A DNA stretch of 64,000 bases from Paraburkholderia fungorum. GTDB lineage: Bacteria; Pseudomonadota; Gammaproteobacteria; Burkholderiales; Burkholderiaceae. The position numbers were made by a program, and so were the translations under genes. The notes beneath the pieces are model-generated. The model searched no databases. It had not been told where the DNA came from and saw nothing but the letters and a program-made list of their open reading frames with translations. Below are positions 9,124 through 17,149 of the stretch, one piece after another. Position 1 is the first letter of the stretch; each line of letters opens with the position of its first letter. Location: the NCBI RefSeq assembly GCF_003610895.1, contig NZ_MCAS01000067.1, positions 247,842 through 311,841 of the forward strand, written 5' to 3'.

Positions 9124-10319
9124 CTCCCGACGTCACTTCCCAATCCGCAGAAGGCGCCGCCCCGCGAGGCGCGTTCGGTGGCACGCAGCGCGTTCAGCAA
9201 CTATTCGCGCGCTACAAGATTCTCGCGTTACTGATCGCCGTGGCCGTGATCTGGATGTTCTTTTCCTTTCTGACCCACGGCGCGTTTGTGACGCCGCGTA
9301 ATCTGTCGAATCTGCTGCGGCAGATGTCGATTACCGGCATGCTCGCGTGCGGCATGGTGTTCGTGATTATTGCGGGTGAGATCGATCTGTCGGTTGGGTC
9401 GTTGCTGGGCCTGCTCGGCGGTGTCGCGGCGATTCTCGATGCGAACCGGCACTGGCCGATCGGGGTCACCGTACCGGTGGTGATGCTGCTCGGCGTGCTT
9501 GTCGGCATGTTCAACGGATGGTGGTCAACGTACCGGCGTGTGCCTTCGTTCATTGTCGGTCTGGGCGGCATGCTCGCGTATCGCGGCATTCTGCTCGGCG
9601 TCACGGGCGGTTCGACCATTGCGCCGGTTTCGGACGATTTCGTGTTTATCGGCCAGGGGTATCTGCCGCGTCTCGCGGGCGATACGCTTGCCGTCGTGCT
9701 GTTTGTCGTGCTGGCGTTTTTGACGGTGCGGCAACGAAGCAACCGCGAGCGTTACAAGTTGCGGGTGGTGCCGATCTGGCAGGACGTCGTGAAGGTGGTG
9801 GGTGCGGGCGTGATTCTGGCCGCGTTTATCGCCACGCTTGATCGCTATGGCGGGATTCCCGTGCCGGTTCTGCTGCTGCTCGCGCTGTTGGGTATTTTCA
9901 CGTGGATCGCAACGCAGACCGTTTTCGGGCGGCGCATCTACGCGGTCGGTTCCAACCTGGAAGCGACGCGGCTCTCAGGCGTGAATACGAACCGTGTGAA
10001 GCTGGCCATCTTTGCGCTGATGGGACTGATGTGCGCGTTCGCCGGCATCGTCAACACGGCGCGGCTCGCGGCCGGTTCGCCGTCGGCGGGATCGATGGGC
10101 GAGCTCGATGCGATCGCCGCGTGCTTTATCGGCGGGACGTCGATGCGCGGCGGTTCTGGAACCGTCTATGGCGCGTTGATTGGTGCGCTGGTGATGGCGA
10201 GCCTGGATAACGGCATGTCGATGCTCGACGTCGACGCGTACTGGCAGATGATCGTGAAGGGCAGCATTCTTGTGCTGGCCGTGTGGATCGATGTGGTGTC
10301 AGGGTCGAATCGGCGGTGA
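9120..10319 (+). CDS. xylH: D-xylose ABC transporter, permease
   Basis: A 399-residue integral membrane permease of the ribose/xylose ABC family. About ten hydrophobic segments follow a polar N-terminal tail of roughly 38 residues; family motifs include GMVFVIIAGEIDLSVGSLLGL near residue 90 and AACFIGGTSMRGGSGTVYGALIGALVM near the end. It forms the channel with XylG and receives xylose from XylF. It starts inside the xylG stop codon. Its last 58 bases lie inside a 101-bp direct repeat whose second copy sits about 1 kb downstream, beyond the toxin-antitoxin pair. Confidence 0.97.
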   Translation: MTPDVTSQSAEGAAPRGAFGGTQRVQQLFARYKILALLIAVAVIWMFFSFLTHGAFVTPRNLSNLLRQMSITGMLACGMVFVIIAGEIDLSVGSLLGLLGGVAAILDANRHWPIGVTVPVVMLLGVLVGMFNGWWSTYRRVPSFIVGLGGMLAYRGILLGVTGGSTIAPVSDDFVFIGQGYLPRLAGDTLAVVLFVVLAFLTVRQRSNRERYKLRVVPIWQDVVKVVGAGVILAAFIATLDRYGGIPVPVLLLLALLGIFTWIATQTVFGRRIYAVGSNLEATRLSGVNTNRVKLAIFALMGLMCAFAGIVNTARLAAGSPSAGSMGELDAIAACFIGGTSMRGGSGTVYGALIGALVMASLDNGMSMLDVDAYWQMIVKGSILVLAVWIDVVSGSNRR

Positions 10320-10362
10320 AGAAGGCATCCGGCGGTGCGTCAGGCAAATGCAGACGCGCCGC
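10262..10362. repeat. 101-bp direct repeat, copy A (3' end of xylH and downstream)
   Basis: Matches 11298-11398 at 98 of 101 positions by eye at a constant offset of 1036 bases (three differences, no gaps). It covers the last 58 bases of xylH including the stop codon and 43 bases downstream. The two copies bracket the toxin-antitoxin pair. Confidence 0.92.
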
Positions 10363-10421
10363 TGTGCCACTTCGGCGGAAGTTGGGTGAATTATTGGGTA
10401 TTGCCGCGACGCAGTTGCCGA

Positions 10422-10850
10422 TCAGAGGGCCTGCGCGCCAGCAACGGCAGCGCTCCTGCTGCGTCGCACCGGCGCCTTGGTAGCGGGCTTCTTTGCCGCA
10501 ACCGGTTTTTTTGCCGGCGTTGTTGGCTTCTTGCGCGCGGTTGTTTTGGCGCTGCTGCTAGTGCGTTTAGCCGGCGCATCCGACACACGCATCTCGATGC
10601 GCATGTTTGCCGCTGCCGCCATATTGACTAGTGCATCGAGCGCGAACAGGTTGATCTTGCCACGCATGAGATCGGACACGCGTGGCTGGGTAACGCAGAA
10701 ATGCTTTGCGGCTTCTGCCTGGCTCATTCCGGCACGCTTGATATGGTCCTTGAGCGCCATCATCAGGACTGACCGGAGCTTCATGTTCTGCGCCTGTTCC
10801 GGCGTGTCTTCGATGGCATCCCAGACGCTCGAAAATGTTTGATTGCTCAT
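10422..10850 (-). CDS. HigA-like XRE-family antitoxin with lysine-rich tail
   Basis: A 142-residue DNA-binding protein, second gene of a toxin-first (HigBA-order) pair; its ATG overlaps the toxin stop by four bases. Residues 25-90 form a compact XRE helix-turn-helix (MSQAEAAKHFCVTQPRVSDL, then KINLFALDALVNMAAAANM), typical of antitoxins paired with phage Gp49/HigB-like toxins. Residues 95-142 are an unusual Lys/Ala/Pro-rich basic tail with PAKKPVAAKKPATKAP-type repeats, like the C-terminal tail of bacterial histone H1-like proteins. It should neutralise the toxin and repress the operon through the palindrome upstream of the toxin gene. The tail is the odd element: most HigA-like antitoxins end soon after the helix-turn-helix. 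Confidence 0.85.
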   Translation of the reverse strand: MSNQTFSSVWDAIEDTPEQAQNMKLRSVLMMALKDHIKRAGMSQAEAAKHFCVTQPRVSDLMRGKINLFALDALVNMAAAANMRIEMRVSDAPAKRTSSSAKTTARKKPTTPAKKPVAAKKPATKAPVRRSRSAAVAGAQAL

Positions 10851-11182
10851 GGCTTAACCTCGTTCAATTCGCGATAGCGCCTGGTCGCTAGATCAAGATC
10901 AGTTTTGCTGGTCTTCTGCGTCTTTTTCTGAAAGCAATGGAGAACATAAACCGCGTCTGCGAACTTGGCCAGATAAATGATCCGGAATGCGCCGTCCGCG
11001 TCTCGAATCCGGATTTCCCGTACTCCTTTGCCTATCGTGTTGACTGGCTTCCAATCGTCGGGATCACGGCCTCGCTGGACCTGATCGAGTTGATGGCCGG
11101 CGTCACGCCGAGCCGGGAGTGGGAATTCGCGCAAGTCGTCCAATGCACTGCCGCAGAACCTCAATGGTTTTGCATCGATCAT
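10847..11182 (-). CDS. HigB/RelE-like toxin (phage Gp49-like family)
   Basis: A 111-residue protein of the RelE/ParE superfamily, Gp49-like (HigB) branch, expected to cleave mRNA at the ribosome when released from its antitoxin. Visible family features are the N-terminal helix segment ALDDLREFPLPARRDAGHQL, the central strand VREIRIRDADGAFRIIYLAKF and the closing CFQKKTQKTSKTDLDLATRRY, where basic residues usually line the active site. It is the first gene of the pair. ATG 11182 lies only nine bases from the AT-rich palindrome that probably forms its operator. The pair is flanked by 101-bp direct repeats and so looks like an insertion after the xyl operon. Confidence 0.88.
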   Translation of the reverse strand: MIDAKPLRFCGSALDDLREFPLPARRDAGHQLDQVQRGRDPDDWKPVNTIGKGVREIRIRDADGAFRIIYLAKFADAVYVLHCFQKKTQKTSKTDLDLATRRYRELNEVKP

Positions 11183-11190
11183 TGATGATT

Positions 11191-11206
11191 ATACAAAAAT
11201 TTGTAT
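11191..11206. promoter_or_regulatory. Palindromic operator candidate of the toxin-antitoxin pair
   Basis: ATACAAA (11191-11197) and TTTGTAT (11200-11206) form a perfect inverted repeat with a two-base spacer, in an AT-rich patch immediately upstream of the toxin start. Both position and symmetry fit the autoregulatory site bound by an XRE antitoxin dimer. The ATACAA/TTGTAT arms could also contribute promoter elements. Confidence 0.6.
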
Positions 11207-11297
11207 GAACGGGAAATCGGCTAAGCCGGGAAGCCGTTGTTTATATCCCGAACGCGCGAGTCATGAGGGGTGCAGATGGACACCATTTGCGGTCGAT

Positions 11298-11398
11298 CAG
11301 CATTCTTGTGCTGGCCGTGTGGATCGATGTAGTGTCGGGGTCGAATCGGCGGTGAAGAAGGCACCCGGCGGTGCGTCAGGCAAATGCAGACGCGCCGC
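11298..11398. repeat. 101-bp direct repeat, copy B (xylH 3'-end remnant)
   Basis: Second copy of the repeat at 10262-10362, with three substitutions. It contains a fragment equivalent to the last 58 bases of xylH, including its stop codon, but no upstream xylH sequence, so it is a duplicated tail and not a gene. It marks the right end of the inserted toxin-antitoxin segment. Confidence 0.92.
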
Positions 11399-11443
11399 CG
11401 GCCGAGCTATCAGATGCGTCCGTCAATCGACAAGGCGCTGTTT

Positions 11444-12865
11444 TCAGTTCACGCCAAGTAACGACTTGGGCTCCATGAATGCTTCCAACCCGAACGTGCC
11501 ATATTCCCGCCCGATGCCCGATTGCTTGAAACCACCGAACGGTGCAGCCGGTTCGTGTGCCAACGTGTTGATCAGTACCCGTCCTGCGTCGATGCGCGTG
11601 GCGACTGCGCGAGCCCGCGCCGCATCGGCTGAGAGCACGTAGGCCTGCAGCCCGTAGCTCGTGTCATTGGCGATTGCAATCGCTTCCTCGGTATCGCGAT
11701 ACGCAATGATCGACAGCACCGGCCCAAAAATCTCTTCGCGGGCAATGGTCATGTCGTTGCTGACGCCGCTAAATACCGTCGGACGCACGAACCAGCCGCG
11801 CTCCACACCCTTCGGCCGGCCCTCGCCACCAGCAATCAAACGCGCGCCTTCTTCGATGCCGATGCCGATGTAGCGCTGCACGCGCTCCCACTGTTTGCGG
11901 CTGACCATCGGGCCGATCTGCGTAGCCGGATCGCGCGGATCGCCGGCTTGCGTGCGAGCAACTTCAAAGCGCACCAGTTCTTCGAATTCCGCAAGACGGC
12001 TCTGCGGCACAAGAATCCGCGTACCGGCGACGCAAGCCTGACCGCTGTTCATGAACCCGGCCTGGAGCGCCAACGGCACCGCTTGCGCGAAATCGGCGTC
12101 GTCGAGTATGACCACCGGCGACTTGCCGCCCAACTCCAGTGTGACGCGTTTCAATGTCTCCGCGCCGGTGCGCAGAATCGTCTTGCCGACAGCCGTCGAT
12201 CCGGTGAAGGAAATCTTCGCCACGTCCGGATGCGCGCTGATTTCCGCGCCGACAGTGTCGCCCCGGCCCGTGACGATATTGAACCCGCCCGCGGGCAAGC
12301 CGGCTTCATGCAGCGCCTCGGTGATGATGCGTGTCTGAAGCGCGCTCATTTCACTCGGCTTGATGACGGCCGTGCAGCCGGCTGCAATCGCCGCAGCCAG
12401 CTTTCCGCAGATAAAGCCGCCATTGCTATTCCACGGCGTAATCAGTCCGGCGACGCCGAGCGGTTGCATGACGACGTCGGCCATGCCGGCGCGGCGCGTG
12501 AAGTCATAGCTCTGCAAGACCTTGATGGCTTCTGCCAGCACGTCCGCCGGGTGTTTCGCCATCCAGCGCGCGCGTGACACCGGCGCACCGTATTCCTCCA
12601 CGATTGCTTCAAACAGGTCGTCTTCCCTCGCTTGAACCGCGACGTGCATGCGTCCGAGCAGCGCGATCCGCTCCTCTTTGCTGGTGCGGGAAAACGCCGG
12701 GAAGGCGCGTTTGGCGGCCGCGATCGCGCGGCGAGCGTCTTCGGCGTCGGCCAGACGCACCTTGCCGATCACCGTTTCCTTAGCCGGGTCGTGAAGATCG
12801 AACCACTCCTCGCCGTGCGGGGTGACGAATGCGCCGTCGATATAAACCTTGTCGATTTGTTGCAT
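11444..12865 (-). CDS. NAD(P)-dependent aldehyde dehydrogenase
   Basis: A 473-residue aldehyde dehydrogenase oxidising an unidentified aldehyde to its acid. Motifs are LITPWNSNGGFICGKLAAAI (about 140-160), KPSEMS, FTGSTAVGK, the catalytic Glu in LELGGKSP (about 246) and the catalytic Cys in NSGQACVAG (about 279), closing with EEIFGPVLSIIAY. GGAGC precedes ATG 12865. It diverges from a LysR-type gene 100 bp away that probably controls it. Length and motifs fit the broad ALDH class used for aromatic or small aliphatic aldehydes; the substrate cannot be read from the sequence. Confidence 0.92.
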   Translation of the reverse strand: MQQIDKVYIDGAFVTPHGEEWFDLHDPAKETVIGKVRLADAEDARRAIAAAKRAFPAFSRTSKEERIALLGRMHVAVQAREDDLFEAIVEEYGAPVSRARWMAKHPADVLAEAIKVLQSYDFTRRAGMADVVMQPLGVAGLITPWNSNGGFICGKLAAAIAAGCTAVIKPSEMSALQTRIITEALHEAGLPAGGFNIVTGRGDTVGAEISAHPDVAKISFTGSTAVGKTILRTGAETLKRVTLELGGKSPVVILDDADFAQAVPLALQAGFMNSGQACVAGTRILVPQSRLAEFEELVRFEVARTQAGDPRDPATQIGPMVSRKQWERVQRYIGIGIEEGARLIAGGEGRPKGVERGWFVRPTVFSGVSNDMTIAREEIFGPVLSIIAYRDTEEAIAIANDTSYGLQAYVLSADAARARAVATRIDAGRVLINTLAHEPAAPFGGFKQSGIGREYGTFGLEAFMEPKSLLGVN

Positions 12866-12965
12866 GAAAGCTCCTACCCAGGAAGTTGTTGCCTCAAAGA
12901 TAGGCGCATTGGATTAGGCTGACTAGCCATATAATCAAGGATGATTCGTTGAACAGGATGGGATA

Positions 12966-13853
12966 ATGAAGACGCCTGGTTTGAGCGAACTGGAGGGCGT
13001 GCTTGCGGTGGCGCGCCATCGCAGCTTCCGCGCAGCGGCCACGGAACTTGGCGTATCGACGTCGGCGCTGAGCCATGCGATTGCGGCGCTGGAGGCACGC
13101 ATCGGCGTGCGCCTCTTTAATCGGACCACACGTAGCGTGTCCTTGTCCGAAGCTGGCGCGCAATTCGTCGACAGTGTGGCGCCGGCGTTGTCGACCATCC
13201 GCGTGGCTATCGAGCAGGCCGGCAGCTATCGCGACACGCCTGCGGGCACGCTGCGCATCAACACATCGACGGGCGCGGCGCGCCAGGTGATGCCCATGCT
13301 GCTGGAATACCTGCGGCGCTATCCGGACATGAAGCTGGATCTCGTCGCCGAGGGGCGCATGATCGACATCGTGGTAGAGGGCTTCGATGCCGGTATTCGG
13401 CTGGCTGAGACTGTGCCGCAGGACATGATCGCCGTGCCGTTCAACCGGCCGCAGCGTTTTGCAGTCGTTGGGAGTCCCGCCTATTTCGCCGAACATTCGC
13501 AGCCGCGCACGCCGGACGATCTGCGTGCACACCGTTGTATCCGCATGCGCATGCCGAGCGGGCGTATTTATCACTGGGAGTTCGAGCGACGCGGCGAGGC
13601 TTGCAGCGTGGATGTGCAGGGCATCCTGACGCTCGATGAACCGTCGCTCATCATGGAGGCGGCCCGCGAAGGATTCGGACTGGCGTATATGACCGAATGG
13701 AACGTGGCAGCGGATCTGGAGGCGGGCACGCTGCAGCGTGTGCTGGAAGACTGGACGCCGCCGTTCGATGGGTTGTGTCTTTACTATCCTGGGCGACGTC
13801 ATGTCCCGGCGGGACTGCGGGCGTTGATTGAGATGATTCGGGAGGGCGGGTGA
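12966..13853 (+). CDS. LysR-family transcriptional regulator
   Basis: A 295-residue LysR-type regulator. The N-terminal winged helix-turn-helix is clear (LEGVLAVARHRSFRAAATEL, then VSTSALSHAIAALEARIGVR and LFNRTTRSVSLSEAG), followed by a linker helix and a two-lobed effector domain (RIDIVVEGFDAGIRLAE-like segment, then DEPSLIMEAAREGFGLAYM). It resembles the DsdC/CrgA-type branch often found beside oxidoreductase genes. It diverges from the aldehyde dehydrogenase gene, the usual arrangement for a LysR regulator and its target; it could also influence the molybdenum hydroxylase genes downstream, though 277 bp separate them. Confidence 0.92.
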   Translation: MKTPGLSELEGVLAVARHRSFRAAATELGVSTSALSHAIAALEARIGVRLFNRTTRSVSLSEAGAQFVDSVAPALSTIRVAIEQAGSYRDTPAGTLRINTSTGAARQVMPMLLEYLRRYPDMKLDLVAEGRMIDIVVEGFDAGIRLAETVPQDMIAVPFNRPQRFAVVGSPAYFAEHSQPRTPDDLRAHRCIRMRMPSGRIYHWEFERRGEACSVDVQGILTLDEPSLIMEAAREGFGLAYMTEWNVAADLEAGTLQRVLEDWTPPFDGLCLYYPGRRHVPAGLRALIEMIREGG

Positions 13854-14130
13854 AAGCAAAAATCCGCCACTTCTCGCATTTTTCCGCCGTTCAAGCCAGT
13901 TGCGCTGCAGCGTGCCACCACGCGACGAATAACATTTAATGAACTGACACGCGGCTTGCACCGCCTTTTGCTCGAAGGGCATCTGCCTGCACTGTTCAAC
14001 TCGGCTGAAACCGCTTAGCTTTCAGTCCCCCAGCCACTCTCCCGTCTTATTACTGTTCCAACGAACCAAGCTCCCGCGCCAAGCCGCGCTTCTACAGCTT
14101 CTCCGCCACCGTGCAAGCTGATCGAGCCAG

Positions 14131-16404
14131 ATGATGTTAAAGCGCAGAACCTTCCTGCTAGGCGGCGCCGGCGCGTTCGGCGTGCTGCTGGTCGGCTGGT
14201 CGGTGCTGCCACCGGGGCAGCGTCTGACTGCCTCCACGCCGTTGCCGGTGGAAGGCAATCAGGTTGCGCTCAACGGCTGGGTCAAAATCGCCGCGGACAA
14301 CACCGTGACGATCGTGGTGTGCAAAGCGGAAATGGGGCAGGGTATCCACACGGGTCTTGCCATGCTGCTGGCCGAAGAACTCGACGCCGACTGGTCGCAG
14401 ATTCGCGTCGAAAACTCGCCGATCGACAAGATCTACAACAGCGTGCAGAACATCGTCGACGATCTGCCGTTTCGCCCGGACGACGACAGCACCATGAAGC
14501 GCGCCACGGTCTGGATGACTCGCAAGCTGGTGCGCGACGCCGGCACGATGATGACGGGCGGTTCATCGAGCATGAACGATCTATGGTCTCCGATGCGTGA
14601 GGCCGGCGCCTCGGCGCGCGCGATGCTGATCGGCGCGGCGGCCGCGCAATGGAAGGTGGCGCCCGGCGAATGCCGTACGGAAAGCGGCTACGTATTGCAT
14701 GCAGCGGGTCACAAGGCGAGCTTCGGAGAACTGTCCACGATGGCTGCGCAGCAACCGCTGCCACGCAAGGTCGCGCTGAAAGATCCCGCGGAGTTCAAAC
14801 TGATCGGCAAACCGATGAGGCGTATCGAAGCCGCGTCGAAAATCAACGGCACGGCGCGCTTCGGCATTGACGCGCTACCTGACGGTCTTATCTATGCAAG
14901 CGTGGTGATGTGTCCTACGTTAGGCGGCACGGTGGCGCATTTCGACGCCTCGCCTGCCAGGATCATGCCCGGCTTCATCAAGGCGTTTGCGCTAGGACCG
15001 TACGCGGGTGGCAGCGGCGGCGTCGCTGTAATCGCCGACAACCCGTTCCGCGCGATGAATGCCGTGAGCGCCATCAACGTGGTGTGGAATGACGGCGCTG
15101 CAGCCAATCTGTCGAGCGCAAACGTCGACTCCCAGCTCGGGCAAGCGCTCGATGACAGCGACGGTTACGCCTATTACCACCGCGGCGACGTCGACGCTGC
15201 ATTGAGCGGCGCGGCGCGAACGATCAGCGCCGAGTACCACGCACCGTATCTCGCGCATGGCGCGGTCGAGCCGGTGAATTGCACGGTGCAGGTTGCGGAT
15301 GGCGCGGCCACCGTTTGGGTTTCCACGCAAATGCCGGCGCTCGCGCGGCAGCACGTCGCGAAAGTGCTGGACATCGACGCCGACAAGGTCGACGTGCAAA
15401 CGCAACTGCTCGGCGGGGCTTTCGGGCGCCGTCTCGAGCTCGATTTCATCGCTCAAGCCGCGGCGATTGCGCGTGAAGGCGGCGGCCGTCCGGTACAAAC
15501 GATATGGTCGCGTGCGCAGGATTTCACGCATGATTTCTATCGTCCGGCGTGCGTGTCGCGACTCAAGGGCGGTCTCGACAAAGACGGCAAGCTCGTTGCG
15601 TGGCATGCCACTTCGGCGAGTCAGGCGATCGTGCCGGAATCGCTCGCGCGTTACTACGGCGTGCCGCGCATTCCGATCGACAAGACCACTTGTGAGGGCG
15701 CATTTGATCAGCCCTACGAATGGCCCACCGCGCGCGTGGCGCACAAGATCGTTGAATTACCGGTTCCGATTGGATTCTGGCGCTCGGTCGGTCATTCGCA
15801 TCAGGCGTTTTTCACCGAGAGTTTTACCGACGAACTCGCCTTTGCCGCCGGTCAGGATCCGATCGCGTTTCGCGCGGCGCTGCTCGCGCAGCATCCGCGC
15901 CATCTGGCGGTGTTAAGGCGCGTTGCGGCCTTGTCGGATTGGGGGCGTCCCTTGACGCATGCCGCCGATGGCGCAAAGCGGGCGCGCGGCGTCGCGCTGC
16001 ACGAAGCGTTCGGGAGTGTGGTCGCGCAGGTGGCGGAAGTATCGGTCGGTGCGAACAAGCAGATTCGCGTGCATCGGGTTGTCTGCGTGATCGATTGTGG
16101 ACTGCCGGTGAATCCAAACCTGATTCGTCAGCAGATGGAGGGCGGCATCGTATTCGGCCTCTCGACTGCGTTGCAGGACGAAATCACCATCATCGGCGGG
16201 CAGGTGGCGCAGAAAAACTTCGTCGATTTCCCTGTTGTGCGGATGAACGACTGTCCGGTGATCGACGTCGACATCATGCCAAGCCAGATGCACCCGCAGG
16301 GTGTCGGCGAGCCGGCCGTGCCGCCGGTTGCGCCGGCGGTGGCCAACGCGGTATTCGCGCTGACCGGCCAGCGCTTGCGCGCGCTGCCGTTGAGGGTTGC
16401 ATAA
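14131..16404 (+). CDS. Molybdopterin-binding subunit of a Tat-exported aldehyde/isoquinoline oxidoreductase (IorB-like)
   Basis: A 757-residue catalytic subunit of the xanthine dehydrogenase superfamily, IorB type, hydroxylating an aldehyde or N-heterocycle with a molybdenum cofactor. The N terminus carries a twin-arginine signal (KRRTFLLGGAGAFG), so the folded protein is exported to the periplasm. Cofactor and active-site regions are visible as CKAEMGQGIHTGLAMLLAEEL (about 63-83), MTGGSSSMNDLW, LLGGAFGRRLELDF, GFWRSVGHSHQAFFTESF and the terminal GVGEPAVPPVAPAVANAV with the conserved catalytic Glu. The 2Fe-2S subunit follows after 24 bp. No cytochrome subunit gene is seen next to it. Confidence 0.93.
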   Translation: MMLKRRTFLLGGAGAFGVLLVGWSVLPPGQRLTASTPLPVEGNQVALNGWVKIAADNTVTIVVCKAEMGQGIHTGLAMLLAEELDADWSQIRVENSPIDKIYNSVQNIVDDLPFRPDDDSTMKRATVWMTRKLVRDAGTMMTGGSSSMNDLWSPMREAGASARAMLIGAAAAQWKVAPGECRTESGYVLHAAGHKASFGELSTMAAQQPLPRKVALKDPAEFKLIGKPMRRIEAASKINGTARFGIDALPDGLIYASVVMCPTLGGTVAHFDASPARIMPGFIKAFALGPYAGGSGGVAVIADNPFRAMNAVSAINVVWNDGAAANLSSANVDSQLGQALDDSDGYAYYHRGDVDAALSGAARTISAEYHAPYLAHGAVEPVNCTVQVADGAATVWVSTQMPALARQHVAKVLDIDADKVDVQTQLLGGAFGRRLELDFIAQAAAIAREGGGRPVQTIWSRAQDFTHDFYRPACVSRLKGGLDKDGKLVAWHATSASQAIVPESLARYYGVPRIPIDKTTCEGAFDQPYEWPTARVAHKIVELPVPIGFWRSVGHSHQAFFTESFTDELAFAAGQDPIAFRAALLAQHPRHLAVLRRVAALSDWGRPLTHAADGAKRARGVALHEAFGSVVAQVAEVSVGANKQIRVHRVVCVIDCGLPVNPNLIRQQMEGGIVFGLSTALQDEITIIGGQVAQKNFVDFPVVRMNDCPVIDVDIMPSQMHPQGVGEPAVPPVAPAVANAVFALTGQRLRALPLRVA

Positions 16405-16428
16405 AACGCTCAGATTGACGGAGAAAAC

Positions 16429-16890
16429 ATGGGATCGCTAAACATCAACGGCCGGGCGGTCGCTGTGCAGGCTGAACCGGACATGCCGCTTCTGTGGGTG
16501 CTGCGCTGCGACCTCGGCATGACCGGCACCAAGTTCGGCTGCGGGGTGGGCATCTGCGGCGCGTGCACGATCCACCTGGACGGCAAGGCGGGCCTTGCCT
16601 GCCAGACGCCGATGTCGAGCTTGCACTCACAGAAGATCACGACGATCGAAGGCGTGCAGGGCGCCGAAGCGCAGGCGCTAAAAGCGGCGTGGATCGATCT
16701 CGACGTGGTGCAGTGCGGTTATTGCCAGAGCGCGCAGTTGATGGCGGCCTGCGCGCTGCTTAAACAGAAACCCAATCCCACCGATGCGGACATCGACGAG
16801 GCGATGTCCAACATCGTGTGCCGTTGCGGCACGTATCCGAGGGTAAGGGCGGCGATTCACCAGGCGGCTGCAAGACGGCGCTCCGCTTGA
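16429..16890 (+). CDS. (2Fe-2S)-binding subunit of the molybdenum hydroxylase (IorA-like)
   Basis: A 153-residue small subunit carrying two 2Fe-2S clusters that pass electrons from the molybdenum site of the preceding IorB-like protein. The plant-ferredoxin-type cluster is held by CGVGICGAC and a later Cys (Cys38, 43, 46, 58); the second cluster by CGYC and CRC (Cys96, 99, 131, 133). It has no signal peptide and probably reaches the periplasm bound to the Tat-exported large subunit. The gene follows iorB-like by 24 bp with GGAG upstream of the ATG. Large-before-small order is the reverse of the iorA-iorB order first described. Confidence 0.94.
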   Translation: MGSLNINGRAVAVQAEPDMPLLWVLRCDLGMTGTKFGCGVGICGACTIHLDGKAGLACQTPMSSLHSQKITTIEGVQGAEAQALKAAWIDLDVVQCGYCQSAQLMAACALLKQKPNPTDADIDEAMSNIVCRCGTYPRVRAAIHQAAARRRSA

Positions 16891-16947
16891 GGCTGGCATT
16901 ACCGCTGACAGGAACGCCTGGGTGAGCCGGGCACGAGTCCGGCGCGC

Positions 16948-17040
16948 TCAGTTCGCCAGCATCTCCACGACCGCCACCACTACCGTGAAAACGCCGATAC
17001 AACCGCCCAGCGTGGCTGCGCCTTGCATGAAATGCGACAT
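16948..17040 (-). CDS. Possible 30-residue single-span membrane peptide
   Basis: ATG 17040 opens a 30-codon frame ending at TGA (16950-16948). The peptide has a short polar start (MSHFMQGAATLGG) followed by one strongly hydrophobic stretch (CIGVFTVVVAVVEMLAN), the pattern of small bacterial membrane peptides. GGGG lies about six bases upstream as a weak Shine-Dalgarno sequence. It sits alone between the convergent molybdenum hydroxylase and oxidase genes. It may be a chance frame; no homolog is known to me. Confidence 0.35.
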   Translation of the reverse strand: MSHFMQGAATLGGCIGVFTVVVAVVEMLAN

Positions 17041-17149
17041 ACGTGACCCCGTAACGTGTGGTGTTGAGGTTCGTATTTAACCTGAACTGAAAGGCAAAAG
17101 AAAGCTTGTCAATAATAGTGATTTACCCGGATGAGGCGAGGCGGGAAGC

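Noticed and set aside
11205..11642. Open frame of 145 codons running through repeat copy B into the ALDH gene
   Set aside because: It crosses the repeat in a frame different from xylH and overlaps the ALDH gene antisense; similarity to a frame at 10283 is only the shared repeat.
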